In this document: one piece after another, positions 10,694 to 21,942 of the stretch
Numbering within the stretch: position 1 is the stretch's first letter
Layout of the letters: each line of letters opens with the position of its first letter
From: Gentiana macrophylla
Lineage: Eukaryota > Streptophyta > Magnoliopsida > Gentianales > Gentianaceae
NCBI GenBank assembly: GCA_026214975.1
Contig: CM047815.1
Location: 82,418,800-82,482,799, forward strand
Direction: 5' to 3'
DNA: 64,000 bases
Notes under the pieces: generated by a model
Told to the model about the DNA's origin: nothing
Seen by the model: only the letters and a program-made list of their open reading frames with translations
Database searches by the model: none
Made by a program: the position numbers and the translations under genes

Positions 10694-12223
10694 TGTTAAG
10701 GGTGTTTTTATATGTTTTATAAGGCTATATTTTATGATAATTTCCCCCGTATTTGTATAATTTGCATAAGAAATAAGTGTTTAGATGGAAATATTGAGCA
10801 TGTGGTGTTTTTAATAAGTTAATCGCAAAATTAGTCAATTTATGCGTTTTATTGATGAATTTATATTTAATTGGACATTATTACATTTTGCGATATTTTT
10901 ATGTGTTATAGATGCACGAATTCGAGCTCAATAGGTGATTCAAAGATGATCAAGTCAGATTTAATTAAAGAGAAAGAGATAATGATGATTGGATTTGATT
11001 AAAAGAGATAAAGATCAAGAAATCGAGTCGATCATATTGAATCAAGCGTCAAGTCCCGTCCAGGTTGGACGGGCGTCCATCAAAGCAAACGAGCGTCGAG
11101 AGAAGAAATTTGATACGAGAGAGTTTGGGACCGAGTGGACGGGCGTCTCAAGCAAGTCCAAATCCATCCGGGACGGGCGTTCACAAGAGTGGGACGGGCG
11201 TCCTTCGGCCGACTTAGCTTGCGCGCCGCCTTTGTTTTATATATACATACAGCGCGTTTTCTACCTTAAGGATACCATACACTCATTATTGAAACCCTAA
11301 ACCTAGGGGCGGCTTTTAGTCGCGTTTTACTTCTTTTATTCCGCTTTTATGCTCCAAATTCTAGATTAAAAGTAGGCGGTTTTATGTTAGTTTTTCTGCA
11401 ATTTCAAGTTTCAGAGGATGTTGAGAGGCTAAGCTTCATCAAACGAGCATTGTGAAGCCATCCAACACGTTTTGATTCCGTTTCGCGATTATATTGTGAG
11501 TTTTACCTAAAGTTGTTTCCTTTATCATTGTTTATATTGTTTAATTGCAATTGTATCTAAAGACTTGCATGTTATGATTGTTTATGTTGATGAAAATCTC
11601 TATAAGCCTTAGATCACCATGATAAGGAATAGTTGTTTGATCTATCATAACGAGAGTTAATAGGTTGGATTGCTAGGTTAAAGTTTACACCTTTGATTAG
11701 TAAAATCGTTAATCTTAGATCGAGAGATACAGATTAATAGGTGAATTACCTAAGAAATTAGGGTTCATGTTTTAGACAAGGTGAAACCACAACTTGGTTA
11801 GAAAACGCAATATAATCGAGATAGGAATTGATACTTGTTAGGATAGGTGGATCAACCGCTCGTTTGTTCATTAAAACTTGAATTTAATCCCGTGAAACTT
11901 GAATTGTCTAGATTAGTTACTTTTATTTCATATTAGTTTTAGTTTAAATTGTTCGCAACCCGTATCTTTCCTGGCTTTAGATCATATCTTCTGTCCAGTT
12001 TTACGTTTTAGTTAAGTTTGTTTTCAGTTTCGTTTAGTTTTATCCGCTGTTTAGATTAGTTTCCGTGACATAATTTAATTAGACAAAAACTAGGGTTAAC
12101 AATCGCTAGTTCCCCGTAAGATCGACCCGGTATCAACATCTATACTACGATCCTTATACTTGAGGAAATATCGGATTTATAAATATTATTACTTGTTTGT
12201 TTTGTTAGATAAAATCCGTGACA
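10694..12223 (+). repeat. Athila 5' LTR, 1530 bp
   Basis: It starts TGTTAAGG, ends GTGACA and is nearly collinear with 23498-25010. It contains four GGACGGGCGT(C/T)C-type motifs (11067-11078, 11137-11148, 11171-11182, 11192-11203), then a TATATATA box at 11238-11245. Most differences from the 3' LTR are short indels and substitutions in the GC-rich part, about 11020-11480. Confidence 0.92.
11238..11245 (+). promoter_or_regulatory. LTR TATA box
   Basis: TATATATA 35 bp after the last GGACGGGCGTCC motif, so the probable RNA start lies some 30 bp downstream. The same arrangement is kept in the 3' LTR (TATATATA at 24023-24030). Confidence 0.6.
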
Positions 12224-12229
12224 AGTTTT

Positions 12230-12247
12230 TGGCGCCGTTGCCGGGGA
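12230..12247 (+). promoter_or_regulatory. Primer-binding site, tRNA-Asp type
   Basis: TGGCGCCGTTGCCGGGGA is complementary to the 3' end of plant tRNA-Asp including CCA, six bases after the LTR. It primes minus-strand cDNA synthesis. tRNA-Asp priming is usual for Athila/Tat elements. Confidence 0.85.
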
Positions 12248-12796
12248 ACCGGACGGTTGCCTAGTTTTTGTTTTTCGTTTTTCTTGTTTATATTTTGTTT
12301 TAATTCCTGTTTTTAGTTGATAATCGTTTAGGTTAGTAGGATATTAGGGTTTTAGTTAGGGATTAAGATCTTCTCTTTATATAGTTCCCTTGTGATTAGT
12401 TCTTTCTTTCTATCTGTCTTTCTGTTTTTTCTGTTTTTCTTTTTCCTGCTGTTCTTCTCCATTCCTGCTTCGTTTTCTGCTTCCAAACGGGCGTCTAGAC
12501 CAGTGGACGCCCGTCTGTTCTAAATTTTTCAACTCTGAACCGTTTTTAACCTGTTGGACGAGCGTCCATCCAATTTGGACGTCCGTCCACTTCTTCAACC
12601 TATCGGACGAGCATTTGGATTTCCAGACGCCCGTCTAGTTCAATTCGACCAGGCGCCCGCCAGGTGCTTCGGGCGTCCGTCTGTGCCCTTGTCTTAACTA
12701 TTTTCATTTCTTTTTCTCTTCTTAGGCTTTAATTTTTAGTTTAGGCTTTTAATTTCTTAGTCTTTAGGTTGCTTTCACTTGTTTTTGGTCCGGTTT
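12248..12796 (+). other. Athila leader with GGACG/CGTCC motif cluster
   Basis: Untranslated leader between primer site and gag. Between 12487 and 12680 lie at least six GGACG-NN-CGTCC-like words (for example 12505-12516, 12556-12567, 12577-12588, 12625-12636), mostly in the orientation opposite to the LTR copies. No coding sequence. Confidence 0.7.
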
Positions 12797-14513
12797 ATGC
12801 AAACTCGGAGTCAAAAGGACCGTTACTACACCACGACCCGAAGCGAACCGTAGTCCGCCAAACAGCGGATCTTCCGTTCTGCGGTTACGCGATGAGCCGA
12901 GCAAGATCTTGAGGATCGATTAGCCAAAGAAATCAGCGATTTTGTAATAATGGTTGTTAATGATAGGCGTCGTTGGCGAGACTACGCCATGCCTGGCGCG
13001 ATCACGATCAAACCGGCTATTGTCATTCCAACCATCATTGCCTGACACACCTTCGAGCTAAGGCCAGGACTTATTCGGATGATGCAAAGATGCATCTATT
13101 TTCCACGGTTACGATCGAGAGAATCCCATACTCACTTACATACGTTCTTAGAGATATGCAGCACCACACGCATCCAAGGAGTAAGTGAGGATGCCATCAA
13201 ACTGAAACTCTTTCCTTTTTCATTGAAGGGAGAAGCTAAGGAGTGGTATAGCTCTCTCCCCTCTGAATCTATTACCACCTGGGCCAAACTCGAAAAGGAG
13301 TTCTTGAGTCAATACTTCCCACCTTCAAAAATAGCCCAGTGTTTAAACGAGATTTTCACTTTCTACCAGAAAGAGAATGAATCCTTCTTCGATTGTTGGA
13401 AAAGATTCAAATCTCTGCTTAGAAAGTGTCCCCATCATGGCTTGCCACTGCAAAGGCAAGTCAACACCTTCTTTAGTGGATTGACCGAGCTTACAAAAGG
13501 CATGGTCAATAGTTCATCTGGTGGGGCGTTTCTGAAGAAAACGCCTGATGAGGATGGGCCTTTGTTTGAGGACATTGCAAAGTACAACTACGCCCCTCTT
13601 ATCAAGCAATTCAAGCACCTCCTCCTCCTCCTAAGGTAGAGGAGGTAAACATGCAAAGTTTGATCGCCATGTCGCGAAGCGGATGGCAAAGATCTCAAGT
13701 TTCAAATCCGATAAATCAAACTTTTCTTTTCCACAGAACCCTCAGTGTTGCATCGCTAAGCTTCTTTGTCGGTGGCCATATAAATGGCGGTGTCAATTTA
13801 ATCCCTGCACCTTATCAAGTGAATGCCGTTCATGAGACAGTATAATCAAGTCACATGTCAAAATTGTGAAAGGGGGCACACGTACATCTTATGTCATATG
13901 AGCAGGCGAGAATCGTGAAGTGAATGCATTCTATGGCGCGAACAACCAAAGGTCTAATCAAGTTTCTGGCCAGAATAATTTCCAAAATCACGGGTTTAAT
14001 CAATCTCCCAGTTTCAATCCTAATTCGAATTTTAATCCGAATCAAAATTTCAATAGAAACCCTGGTTTTAATCAGAACCAAAACTCAAATTTTTCCAATC
14101 CTACTCAGAGATTCAATCAGAATTGGCCTTCCAATTCAAATTCTCAATTTCAAGGTCGGCCCAGCCAGCCCTATGCTCAAAATTTCCAAAACTCTTAAGG
14201 CCCCTCCAAAACTAACAATCTTGAAGCTAAATTGGAGGAGCAAAATAAAAGTATCCAACTTCTGATGACTACAAATAAGAACCTTGAGAGGCAAATCAGA
14301 CAGCCTGGTGAGCAGTTAACCACAGACCCCCAGGCATTTGCCGGTTTCACTGAGAAGAATCCAAAGGGTGGTCAAGTTGCTCAAACCGACTTGAACAAAG
14401 GCCCGTGTACTGACCTCGTACCTTCAATTCCTTACGGTAGAGAGGAGGCCAGTGCAATGAATTTAAGAAGTGGTACTCAAGTTAGTGGACCTTCCCACCA
14501 GGGAAACCACTAG
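12797..14513 (+). pseudogene. Athila gag, frame-shifted
   Basis: It starts at ATG 12797 (MQTRSQ, typical of this clade) and hits TAG 18 codons on. The gag domain resumes at about 13100-13640 with LFPFSLKGEAKEWYSSLP and FFDCWKRFKSLL, the conserved retrotransposon-gag core. A CQNC-ERGH-TYILC knuckle at about 13859-13900 has the short C-x2-C-x3-H-x4-C spacing of Athila gags. After it comes a tract of Asn/Phe repeats (13920-14198, FNPN and FNQN units) and a charged tail with RQIRQPGEQL. Gag forms the particle and packages RNA. At least three frame changes and stops break it. Confidence 0.8.
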
Positions 14514-14587
14514 CCCCTCCTGCCATTGATGAGGCAGGAGGGGAAGCTGAGCACCTACACTCCCCTTGGCCGAAAGAGAATACTCAG

Positions 14588-15487
14588 GTGGCTGAACCCC
14601 TGAGAGGTGAAAAAGCTGGAAGTCCTCAGGTGGCTGATCCCCTGAGGAGTGAAGAATCAAGTGTGAGTCAGGAGGCTGATCCCCTGATTAATAAAAAGAT
14701 TGAAAAAGTTGTTCGGTGGAAGGATCTGGAAGACAGAGCTGTCAATGCATCCTCAAAGAAAATCTTTTCTGAGAGTGATCTGAAAAAGCTTCCATTTCCA
14801 CCAAGAAAGAGCAACATCCCTTTAAGTGAAGATAATAAGTATGAGAATGTGCTAAATCTTTTGAAAAATACTCAGGTAAATCTTCCATTATCAGAGGTCT
14901 TGGTTGAAATGCCTAAGTATACAAAATTCATCAAGGATGTTGTTTCTTCAAAAAGGAAATTGTCAGACTTGGAGAGGCTGATTGGTGAGGATTGTTCAAT
15001 GATCAACTATGAAGACTTACCAACCAAGAGAGGTGACCCTGGAAAGTTCGTGCTTACAGTGTTAATGGGAGGTCTGGTCTTCCCTAACTCTTTGTGTGAC
15101 CTGGGTGCATCTATAAGCCTCATGCCAATGTCTGTATGCAAACAGCTGGGTTTATTTGATCTTCTAGAACCCACCGCCATGAATATGCAATTCGCTGATA
15201 GATCCTCTAAGAAAGCAGCGGGAATCTTGAAAGACATACTAGTTCAGATCGATAGATTTACCTTTCCCGTCGACTGGTACGTCTTAGACATTGACAAGGA
15301 TGAAAATGTTCCCCTGATTCATGGAAGACCTTTTCTGTCTACAGCTCGAGCCCTCATTGACTGCGATGGCGGGCGTGTGACGATCCGTGTTGGTGATCAA
15401 GAGGTGAGCTATAATGTTTCCAAATCGATTCAAATACCCTCTGGTCCTCCAACCGGTTTTTCCATTGAGGAGACGTCTGATGACTAA
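14588..15487 (+). CDS. Athila protease region
   Basis: An open stretch of 299 codons. The pepsin-like retroviral protease fold is marked by LCDLGASISLMP at about residue 170 (the catalytic D in the D-L-G-A-S form typical of Athila, where most retroelements have DTGA) and by PLIHGRPFLSTARALID near residue 245. The N-terminal third is charged and repeats DPL/EADPL words. It would cut the Gag-Pol polyprotein. This segment keeps its frame, but gag before it and reverse transcriptase after it are broken, so no functional polyprotein is expected. The chosen ATG is just the first in the open stretch; the natural protein would enter from gag. Confidence 0.75.
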   Translation: MAEPLRGEKAGSPQVADPLRSEESSVSQEADPLINKKIEKVVRWKDLEDRAVNASSKKIFSESDLKKLPFPPRKSNIPLSEDNKYENVLNLLKNTQVNLPLSEVLVEMPKYTKFIKDVVSSKRKLSDLERLIGEDCSMINYEDLPTKRGDPGKFVLTVLMGGLVFPNSLCDLGASISLMPMSVCKQLGLFDLLEPTAMNMQFADRSSKKAAGILKDILVQIDRFTFPVDWYVLDIDKDENVPLIHGRPFLSTARALIDCDGGRVTIRVGDQEVSYNVSKSIQIPSGPPTGFSIEETSDD

Positions 15488-15493
15488 GATGAT

Positions 15494-17363
15494 TTGATGG
15501 AAAAGCAAGTCATGGCTGTTGCAACGGAGTATGAGCGACTGGTTGATAATTTGAATAATCATGGTGTGGTAAGTCTAGAGCAGTTAGAAGCTGAACTTAA
15601 GGATGAGTTGTTGGAAGGTGAAGCTTTGGCAGTGGGACCGCTCAGTAAACTCAGCGATGTTGAGTTGAAAGGTGGAGAGCTCAAATCTAGTTTAAAAGAC
15701 CCCCCTGCAGATTTGGTGTTGAAACCGTTGCCTAAACATCTTAAGTATGTGTTTCTAAGAGAAGGTGACAAGCTTCCTTTAATTATATCTGCCAAGCTGT
15801 CTCGTTTGGAGGAAATGAAATTGATCAACGTCTTGAAGAAAAATGAAAAAGCCTTTGGATGGCAAGTAGGAGATATCAGAGGATATCTCCGGACATCTCA
15901 GATGCACAAGATCAAGACAAATGAGGGTGCGAAATGTGTTCGATGACCCAGAGGAGGCTCAACCCTCATATGCAAGAGGTGGTTAAGAAAGAAATCATCA
16001 AACTTACGGACATGGGAATCATCTATGCCATCCCGATAGTGAATGGGTTTCCCGACTCAAGTAGTTCCCAAGAAAGGTGGAATTACGATTGAGAAGAATG
16101 AGAAGGAGAGGAAATAGCATTGAGACTTGTCACCTGGTTTCAGTCTCATCGATTATAGGAAGCTCAATGAGGTAACCATGAAGGATCACTTTCCCTTCCA
16201 TTCATTGACCGGATGCTTGGCGTCTGGCGGGACACGATTCTATCGCTTTACGGATGGATATTCAGGATACTTCCAAATACCCATTGATCCGGTGACCAAG
16301 AAAAGACCACTTTCACCGCCCTTACGGGTACATCGCTACAGCGAATGCCATTTGGTCTCTGCAATGCCCCAGCTACTTTTCAAAGATGTATTTGGCTATC
16401 TTTGACGGGCTAGTAGAAAAGTGTATGGAAATATTTATGGACGATTTTTAGGTCTTTGGTCAGTCTTTTGATGATTGTCTTGACAACCTTGACCAGGTCT
16501 TATCCAGATGTGTGGAGAAGAACTTAGTGCTCAATTGGGAAAAATGCCATTTCATGGTTGATGAGGGAATAGTTCTTGGCCACAAAATCTCCGCCAAAGG
16601 TATAGAAGTTGACAGGGCGAAAGTAGAAGCTATCGAGAAGATGAGTTATCCTAAGGATGTGCGTGAAGTTAGAGGCTTTCTTGGACATGTCGGTTTCTAC
16701 AGAAGATTCATTCAAGACTTCTCCAAGATAGCCAAGCCCCAGTCTACTTTACTAAAGGAAGACGTTGAGTTCAATTTTGATGAGGATTGCAAGCAAGCGT
16801 TTGAGGAGCTTAAGGACCGTTTAATCTCTGCTCCAATTCTTATATCGCCTGACTGGAATCTACCTTTTGAGCTTATGTGCGACGCATCAAACTATGCGGT
16901 TGGTCTTTGTTTTAGGACAAAGAATCAAAGTAAAATTCAACCAATCTATTACGCTTGATCCACACATTGAATTCTTCTCAAGTTAACTATACTACTACTA
17001 ACGAAAATGAATTATTGGCCGTAGTCTTTGCTATGGACAAGTTTCGTGAGTTACTTGTTAGGAGCTCAAGTGATTGTGTGGGTCGATCACGCCGCTTGCT
17101 GCGATATCGATGACTAAGAAAGAGGCTAAACCGCGCCTCTGCGTTGGATACCCGACCTACAAGAGTTTGACGTTCAAATTAAAGACAAAAAGGGCAGTGA
17201 AAACGTAGTGGCTGATCATGTTTCAAGAATGTTAAGTGAGGAAAAGGATGATCCAAACGATATAGACATTTACTTTCCTCTAGAAAACATTATGCTTATC
17301 GATGGCTGCGCTCCAGATGTTCCATGGTATTCTTCCATTGTAAATTACCTTCATTCCTGATAT
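15494..17363 (+). pseudogene. Athila reverse transcriptase / RNase H, broken
   Basis: Pieces in several frames: a linker with AFGWQVGDI (15850), RRLNPHMQEVVKKEIIKL (about 15951), DYRKLNEVTMKDHFPF (16150), FTDGYSGYFQI (16250), and the catalytic FMDDF box at about 16435-16450, followed at once by an in-frame TAG. Then come KCHFMVDEGIVLGHKIS and FYRRFIQDFSKI (thumb/connection) and an RNase H start LPFELMCDASNYAVG (about 16860); the tail VADHVSRML is near 17210. It would copy RNA to DNA. At least four frame shifts and stops disable it. Confidence 0.85.
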
Positions 17364-17375
17364 CTCGATCCAGAA

Positions 17376-18948
17376 TTGTCCTATCAGGAGAAGAAAACGT
17401 TCTTCTCTGATTTGAAATCTTTCGTTTGGGATGAACCTTATCTTTTTAAGATCTGTAAAGATGGTCTGCTTAGGAGATGTGTTCCAGAATCTGAGCAGCG
17501 CGATATCATTGAGCAGTGCCACAGTGGACCCACTGGAGGTCATTTTGGTCCTTGGAAAACCGTTGCTAAGATCTTCCAATCCGGTTTCTATTTGCCCACG
17601 ATCTTTAAGGACACAGAAGCTTTCTGTAAAGCTTGTGATAAATGCCAAAGAACCGGTATTCTGACAAGGCGTTTTGACATGCCTTTGAAACCCATCCTAG
17701 AATGCGAAGTCTTTGATGTGTGGGGCATCGATTTTATGGGACCATTCCCATCATCTTGTGGTAACAAATACATCTTAGTCTGCGTGGATTACGTGTCGAA
17801 ATGGGTAGAGGCTCAAGCCACTCCTCACAATGATCATAAGACGGTCATGAAATTTCTAAAGAAAAACATATTCGTGAGGTTTGGATGTCCGCGTGCCTTG
17901 ATCAGTGATGAAGGGACACATTTCTGCAACCGACCCCTAGAGAAAGTTCTTGAAAAGTATGGTGTTTGTCATAAGACTGGCACACCATATCATCCGATGA
18001 CTAGTGGTCAGGTTGAAAGGAGCAACCAAAGTATTAAGAAAATCCTAGAAAAAGCGGGTCATGATCATAAAAGATCGGAGTTTGAAGTTGGATGATGTAC
18101 TATGGGCATACAGGACCGCCTATAAGACTCCTATGGGTACATCTCCATATCAAATGGTTTATAGTAAGCCATGTCATCTCGCCGATTGAGTTAGAGCATA
18201 GAGCTTATTGGGCTACAAAGTTTATGAACTTTGATTCCCAATCTCTGGTAAGTACCACGCAGCTAGCGATTTGCATGAGTTGGACGAATTCAGACTCCAG
18301 GCCTACGAGAGCGCCAGGATTAGCAAAGATAAGATGAAACTCCTCCATGACGCCAAAATTAAGAAGAGAGAATTTCAAGTCGGGGAACAAGTTCTTCTGT
18401 ATAATTCCAGGCTACATCTGTTTCCTGGAAATTTAAGGACACGATGGTCCGGTCCCTTTGAGATTCTCCAAATTATTCCCGGAGGTGTTTTAGAACTACG
18501 AGGTTATGGTGACCAACCGTTTCGAGTAAATGGTCAAAGGTGTAAGCACTATATTGGTGAACCTAAAGAGAAACCTTTGATTGTTCGTTTCCTCGATATC
18601 CTCGGGTGTGGTGCTACAAAAGTCGAAGAATTTGACGAGTTTTCACCCGACCTGTTTTCAGAGGATGGCGGTAGTGGTCGATCTGAAGAAGTTCTAGCAG
18701 GTAGTTGGGATATGGAAGAGTTTGAGAGGGAGCGTCAGCTGAAAACTAATCTAAAGACCCAGAAGAATAAGAAGTCAACCATGGGGAAGTTTAAACGTGT
18801 TTGGAAAGCTATCAAAGACTTCACCCCATGTGTTAAGTGTTTGTTCTGCGGCGCAAATCGAACCATCGATCAAAGTCTAGGCGAGGTAGTGGTGGCGAGA
18901 AAGTCAAATGGCTTTGATCAGGTTGAATTTTCAACGGTGTCGAGCTAA
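17376..18948 (+). pseudogene. Athila integrase
   Basis: Frame 17376-18095 has the H2C2 finger (QCHSGPTGGH, then CKACDKCQR) and the core with catalytic D in VWGIDFMGPF, D in ALISDEGTHF and E in GQVERSNQ, so the DDE triad is intact. The frame is lost at about 18090 and regained at 18271-18948, which carries the C-terminal DNA-binding part (FQVGEQVLLYNSRL, RWSGPFEI). A cysteine pair (CVKCLFC) lies near the end. The stop TAA at 18946-18948 sits in the loop of a predicted RNA hairpin (see 18938-18985). Integrase inserts the cDNA; this copy is split by at least one frame shift. Confidence 0.85.
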
Positions 18949-18985
18949 CGACATTAACCAATAGCGCCACTAGGGGGCAACCTAG
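18938..18985 (+). other. Two-hairpin RNA cassette, copy 1
   Basis: Hairpin A is TGTCG-AGCTAA-CGACA (18938-18953), and hairpin B is CTAGG-GGGCAA-CCTAG (18970-18985), joined by a 16-nt linker with AGCGC. The integrase stop codon lies in the A loop. A diverged copy with pairing kept is at 19511-19559. Function unknown; structure inferred by hand. Confidence 0.6.
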
Positions 18986-19096
18986 ATATCGTTATATTAG
19001 TTGTTTTTGTTTGTGCTTTTGTAGTTTTAGTATTTAAGTTTAGCTTACTAAGTTTTGCTTTTGTTTATATTTGTCAGTTAGTTGTGCTTTCTAGAT

Positions 19097-19494
19097 ATGG
19101 ATTTCGGAGTACTACCAGAAGAGTTGCCTTTCCTTAGGAGGATCCCACTTATCATTGTAGATGACGGACCGGGAGGGACTATCGTTTTGCACGTAGACTT
19201 TGATATTAGTACCCGCATCAGGATTGTCACCTATGTTCTTATTGTTCCCCGATGTTCGGGAGGTGGAGACTTTACTATCGAGGAGTTGCAGCGGCAGCTC
19301 AGGGCGTCCGTACACAATCTGAATGATCCAATGTTGTGATTTAGCTTAGTCTTTGCAAATTTGAACATTTTCGAGGTGTTAATGTAGCTGGTGAGGACTG
19401 GGGTTTGCAGGATGAATATGATTTCCCTCCGGCAATTGACATTCTCCGCCGTCTTATCCGGGTGATAGATTGGTCAGAAATTTACGATGACTAG
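19097..19494 (+). pseudogene. Small unknown ORF between integrase and env-like ORF
   Basis: From ATG 19097 the frame gives about 80 residues (MDFGVLPEELPFL, IIVDDGPGG, then FTIEELQRQLRASV) up to TGA 19337-19339. Another frame continues to TAG near 19494 with GEDWGLQDEYDFPPAIDILR, so one frame shift may split a single protein of about 130 residues. I do not recognise a family. It sits exactly between the two copies of the hairpin cassette. Acidic, no membrane segment or signal peptide seen. It might instead be non-coding 3' sequence that is open by chance. Confidence 0.35.
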
Positions 19495-19510
19495 CGTTGT
19501 TAGGTTGTTT

Positions 19511-19559
19511 CGTCGAGCAAACGACGTGAAACAAAAGCGCTTGGTGGGAAGCAACCCAC
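19511..19559 (+). other. Two-hairpin RNA cassette, copy 2
   Basis: Hairpin A is CGTCG-AGCAAA-CGACG (19511-19526), and hairpin B is GTGGG-AAGCAA-CCCAC (19544-19559). They are joined by a 17-nt linker with AAAGCGC. Compared with copy 1, stem positions change in pairs (U-A to C-G in stem A; several in stem B), while loop bases and linker AGCGC stay. It lies 17 nt after the stop of the small ORF. Confidence 0.6.
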
Positions 19560-19713
19560 TGTTTTCTATTTTTTTTTACTTATTTTCTAGTAATTTTATG
19601 TACTTCGTTGATTTCCATTTGTATTTTTGAAGTTTTATTTAAGTTTAATGAGAAACGGCTTATTTGAATTTAAATTGCATGAAAATTTGATAATTTTGTT
19701 GAGCAACTGCATT

Positions 19714-19935
19714 GGACGCCCGTCTAGAGGTCTGGACGTCCGTCTGCCCTGTGTATCTCTTGGACGCCCGTCCAACATTTTGGACGCCCATCCGATTATT
19801 TCCCTCCAATCCTGTTCAGTTTTCAAATGTTTGTACGAGCGTCTGAAAATCAGGACGCCCGTCCAGTTCATATAATTTTCCAGCTGGACGCCCGTCCACT
19901 GAGTTGGACGAGCGTCCCACATCTGTCTATATATA
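19714..19935 (+). promoter_or_regulatory. Possible internal promoter before env-like ORF
   Basis: A cluster of GGACG-NN-CGTCC-like motifs (19714-19725, 19734-19745, 19762-19773, 19782-19793, 19853-19864, 19886-19897, 19906-19917) is followed 10 bp later by TATATATA at 19928-19935. The LTR has the same order: motif cluster, then TATATATA. The env-like ORF starts about 580 bp further on. The layout suggests separate transcription of that ORF; no direct proof. Confidence 0.45.
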
Positions 19936-20511
19936 CCCCCTCCTTCCATGAACCCTCATTCTTTAGGATTTCAAACGCGAAAACCAAACTTTTCCCCTCC
20001 TTTTGCCCTAAAATCTTCGATTCTAAACCATTTCAAGCGATTCAAATTGCTATAGACCGCTCTTGATCCCCTCTCTTCGATTTTCAAAGCCAAATTCCCC
20101 AACACACCATCTTTTTGGAGAATCAGAGCCCTCTTCAGTCCGACTTTTTGAGGAAAAGATCCGATTTTGGAAGCCACATTGGTGTTGTTTGGACTGATTT
20201 TCATCTCGATCAGCATCTACTCACCTTAATTGGTAAGTTAGTAACAACTTTTCTAGATTTTATTCACGTTTTTGTGAGTTCGATCTTTGGGTCGGCTCGT
20301 TCACTTGAATATTACCTTAATTCGTTTTTACGGTCTTGTGGTTTCTTTCTACTCTCATTCTTGTCTTTGTGGTGTTGTGATGGATGATGAATGGGTTGTT
20401 TGGTGCTGATGATGGTTGTGGTTGGTGGTTTGGTTGTTTTGAAATCCCGATTTGTTAAACAGGTGCCTTGTTTTGAATTGGGATTGTTTTGGTTTAGTCT
20501 AGGAATGAATC

Positions 20512-21942
20512 ATGGTTCATAAGAAGGCGGTAGTGAAGCGACATGGTAAGGATGTGGCCAGGGAGGCCGGAAAGAAACGTAAAGAGTTTGACCCCACCTT
20601 AGTTGATCCAAACCGAGGTGTTAGCATTCGAGAGCAGCCCCATAGAGCCACCCAAACTAAGGCAACTTTGAGGGATGAGCCAACCTCGGAGTCTGAGACG
20701 GATGATGATATTCCATTGGTACGGATGCCTAGGGCTCAGAGAGGTGGAGCATCATCTAGGGTTGAGGAGGCTATGGATGCTCCTCCGGGAAGAGGAACCG
20801 GTGGAGACTAGGGCTGCACAACCTAGGAAAAAAGCGAAAACCGTAGCCCCTATGCCTATGCCTCGTAGATTCGTGAACCCTAGAGCCCACAACGCTTATA
20901 CTAAACACTATTTCTCGAGGACCATGTTGATTGAGAGGGCTACGTTGGAGGCGAAGGTAGATCCGGGTTTTGTCAAGTTGCTAAAAGACCGGAAATGGGA
21001 TGCCTTGATGACTATCCCGACTACCCCGGTCAATGGCTCCCTAGTTCGGGAATTTTACGCTAATTGCTCGGAGACCGACTTGGAGACGGGGGTAGTTGTG
21101 GTTCGAGGGGTGGAAGTTCCGTTTACGCCGGAGGTGATTAATCAGAAGTATAACTTGGCGGCTTTTGAGGGTAGGGACTACAAGGTAGAAATTGTTCATA
21201 GGCAGAGTACGGGGCGAGATCCTTTGGAGGAGTTGAGGTTGCGAGTTTGCCCGGATGTGGCTTGGACATTGAGGCCGGGTGGAGACCGGAAAGAGTTAGT
21301 CACCACTACCTGGACGGAGGATTGGAAAGTCCAGTGTAGGTTTATTCAGAGTCGGTTGTTACCAAAGAACAACTTGACGCATTTTCATATTGGTGACCTA
21401 GGCATGCTTTATGCGTTGACTTTTGGCCTAAATATGAACGTGAGACAGGCATTATACGATGAGGTGGCTATCAATCAGAAGATTTATACACGTAGTTTGA
21501 TTATCCCTCACTTGATTCACAGTTTGTGTCTTGATGCCGGTGTGCCTGAGTATGGAGCGGATCATAAACCGAAGAACCCGAGGCCTATACAGAGAGAAAA
21601 GGGTAAGTCTTCGGGACATTCTGAGTCGGGGGCACCACAGGAGCCTGATTCTTCATCAGCACCGCCTCGAGCATCCTCACTTCCTACCTTATCTCCCTCA
21701 GTCCGGATGAGGATGAGTATGGGCAACAGTGTACGGAACTGGTTGGAGGATATTCGGACTACACAAAACAACATTTTGACGATTCTGAAGTGTATCAGTG
21801 AGGGCCGGCAGCCGAGGGACGACAGAATCTTCGATCCGAGCACCATGGATTATATCTATTACGATGCGATTGAAGCAGGCCATTGCGGATGTTCGGAGGA
21901 ATCGAGTCTTCTTGGATGAGGAGCGACTGATGCCCTGCGGGT
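20512..21942 (+). pseudogene. Athila env-like ORF (plant transposon-protein domain)
   Basis: It opens at ATG 20512 (MVHKKAVVKRHGKD, a basic N-terminus) and shifts frame near 20790. It then continues to 21919 with RRFVNPRAHNAYTKHYF, VEVPFTPEVINQKYNL and IIPHLIHSLCLDAGVP. This matches the plant retrotransposon domain placed where retroviruses have env; a role in entry has never been shown for it. The C-terminal third is Ser/Pro-rich, and a last frame shift moves the end to about 21942. No convincing signal peptide or membrane anchor. Candidate internal promoter upstream at 19714-19935. Confidence 0.65.
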
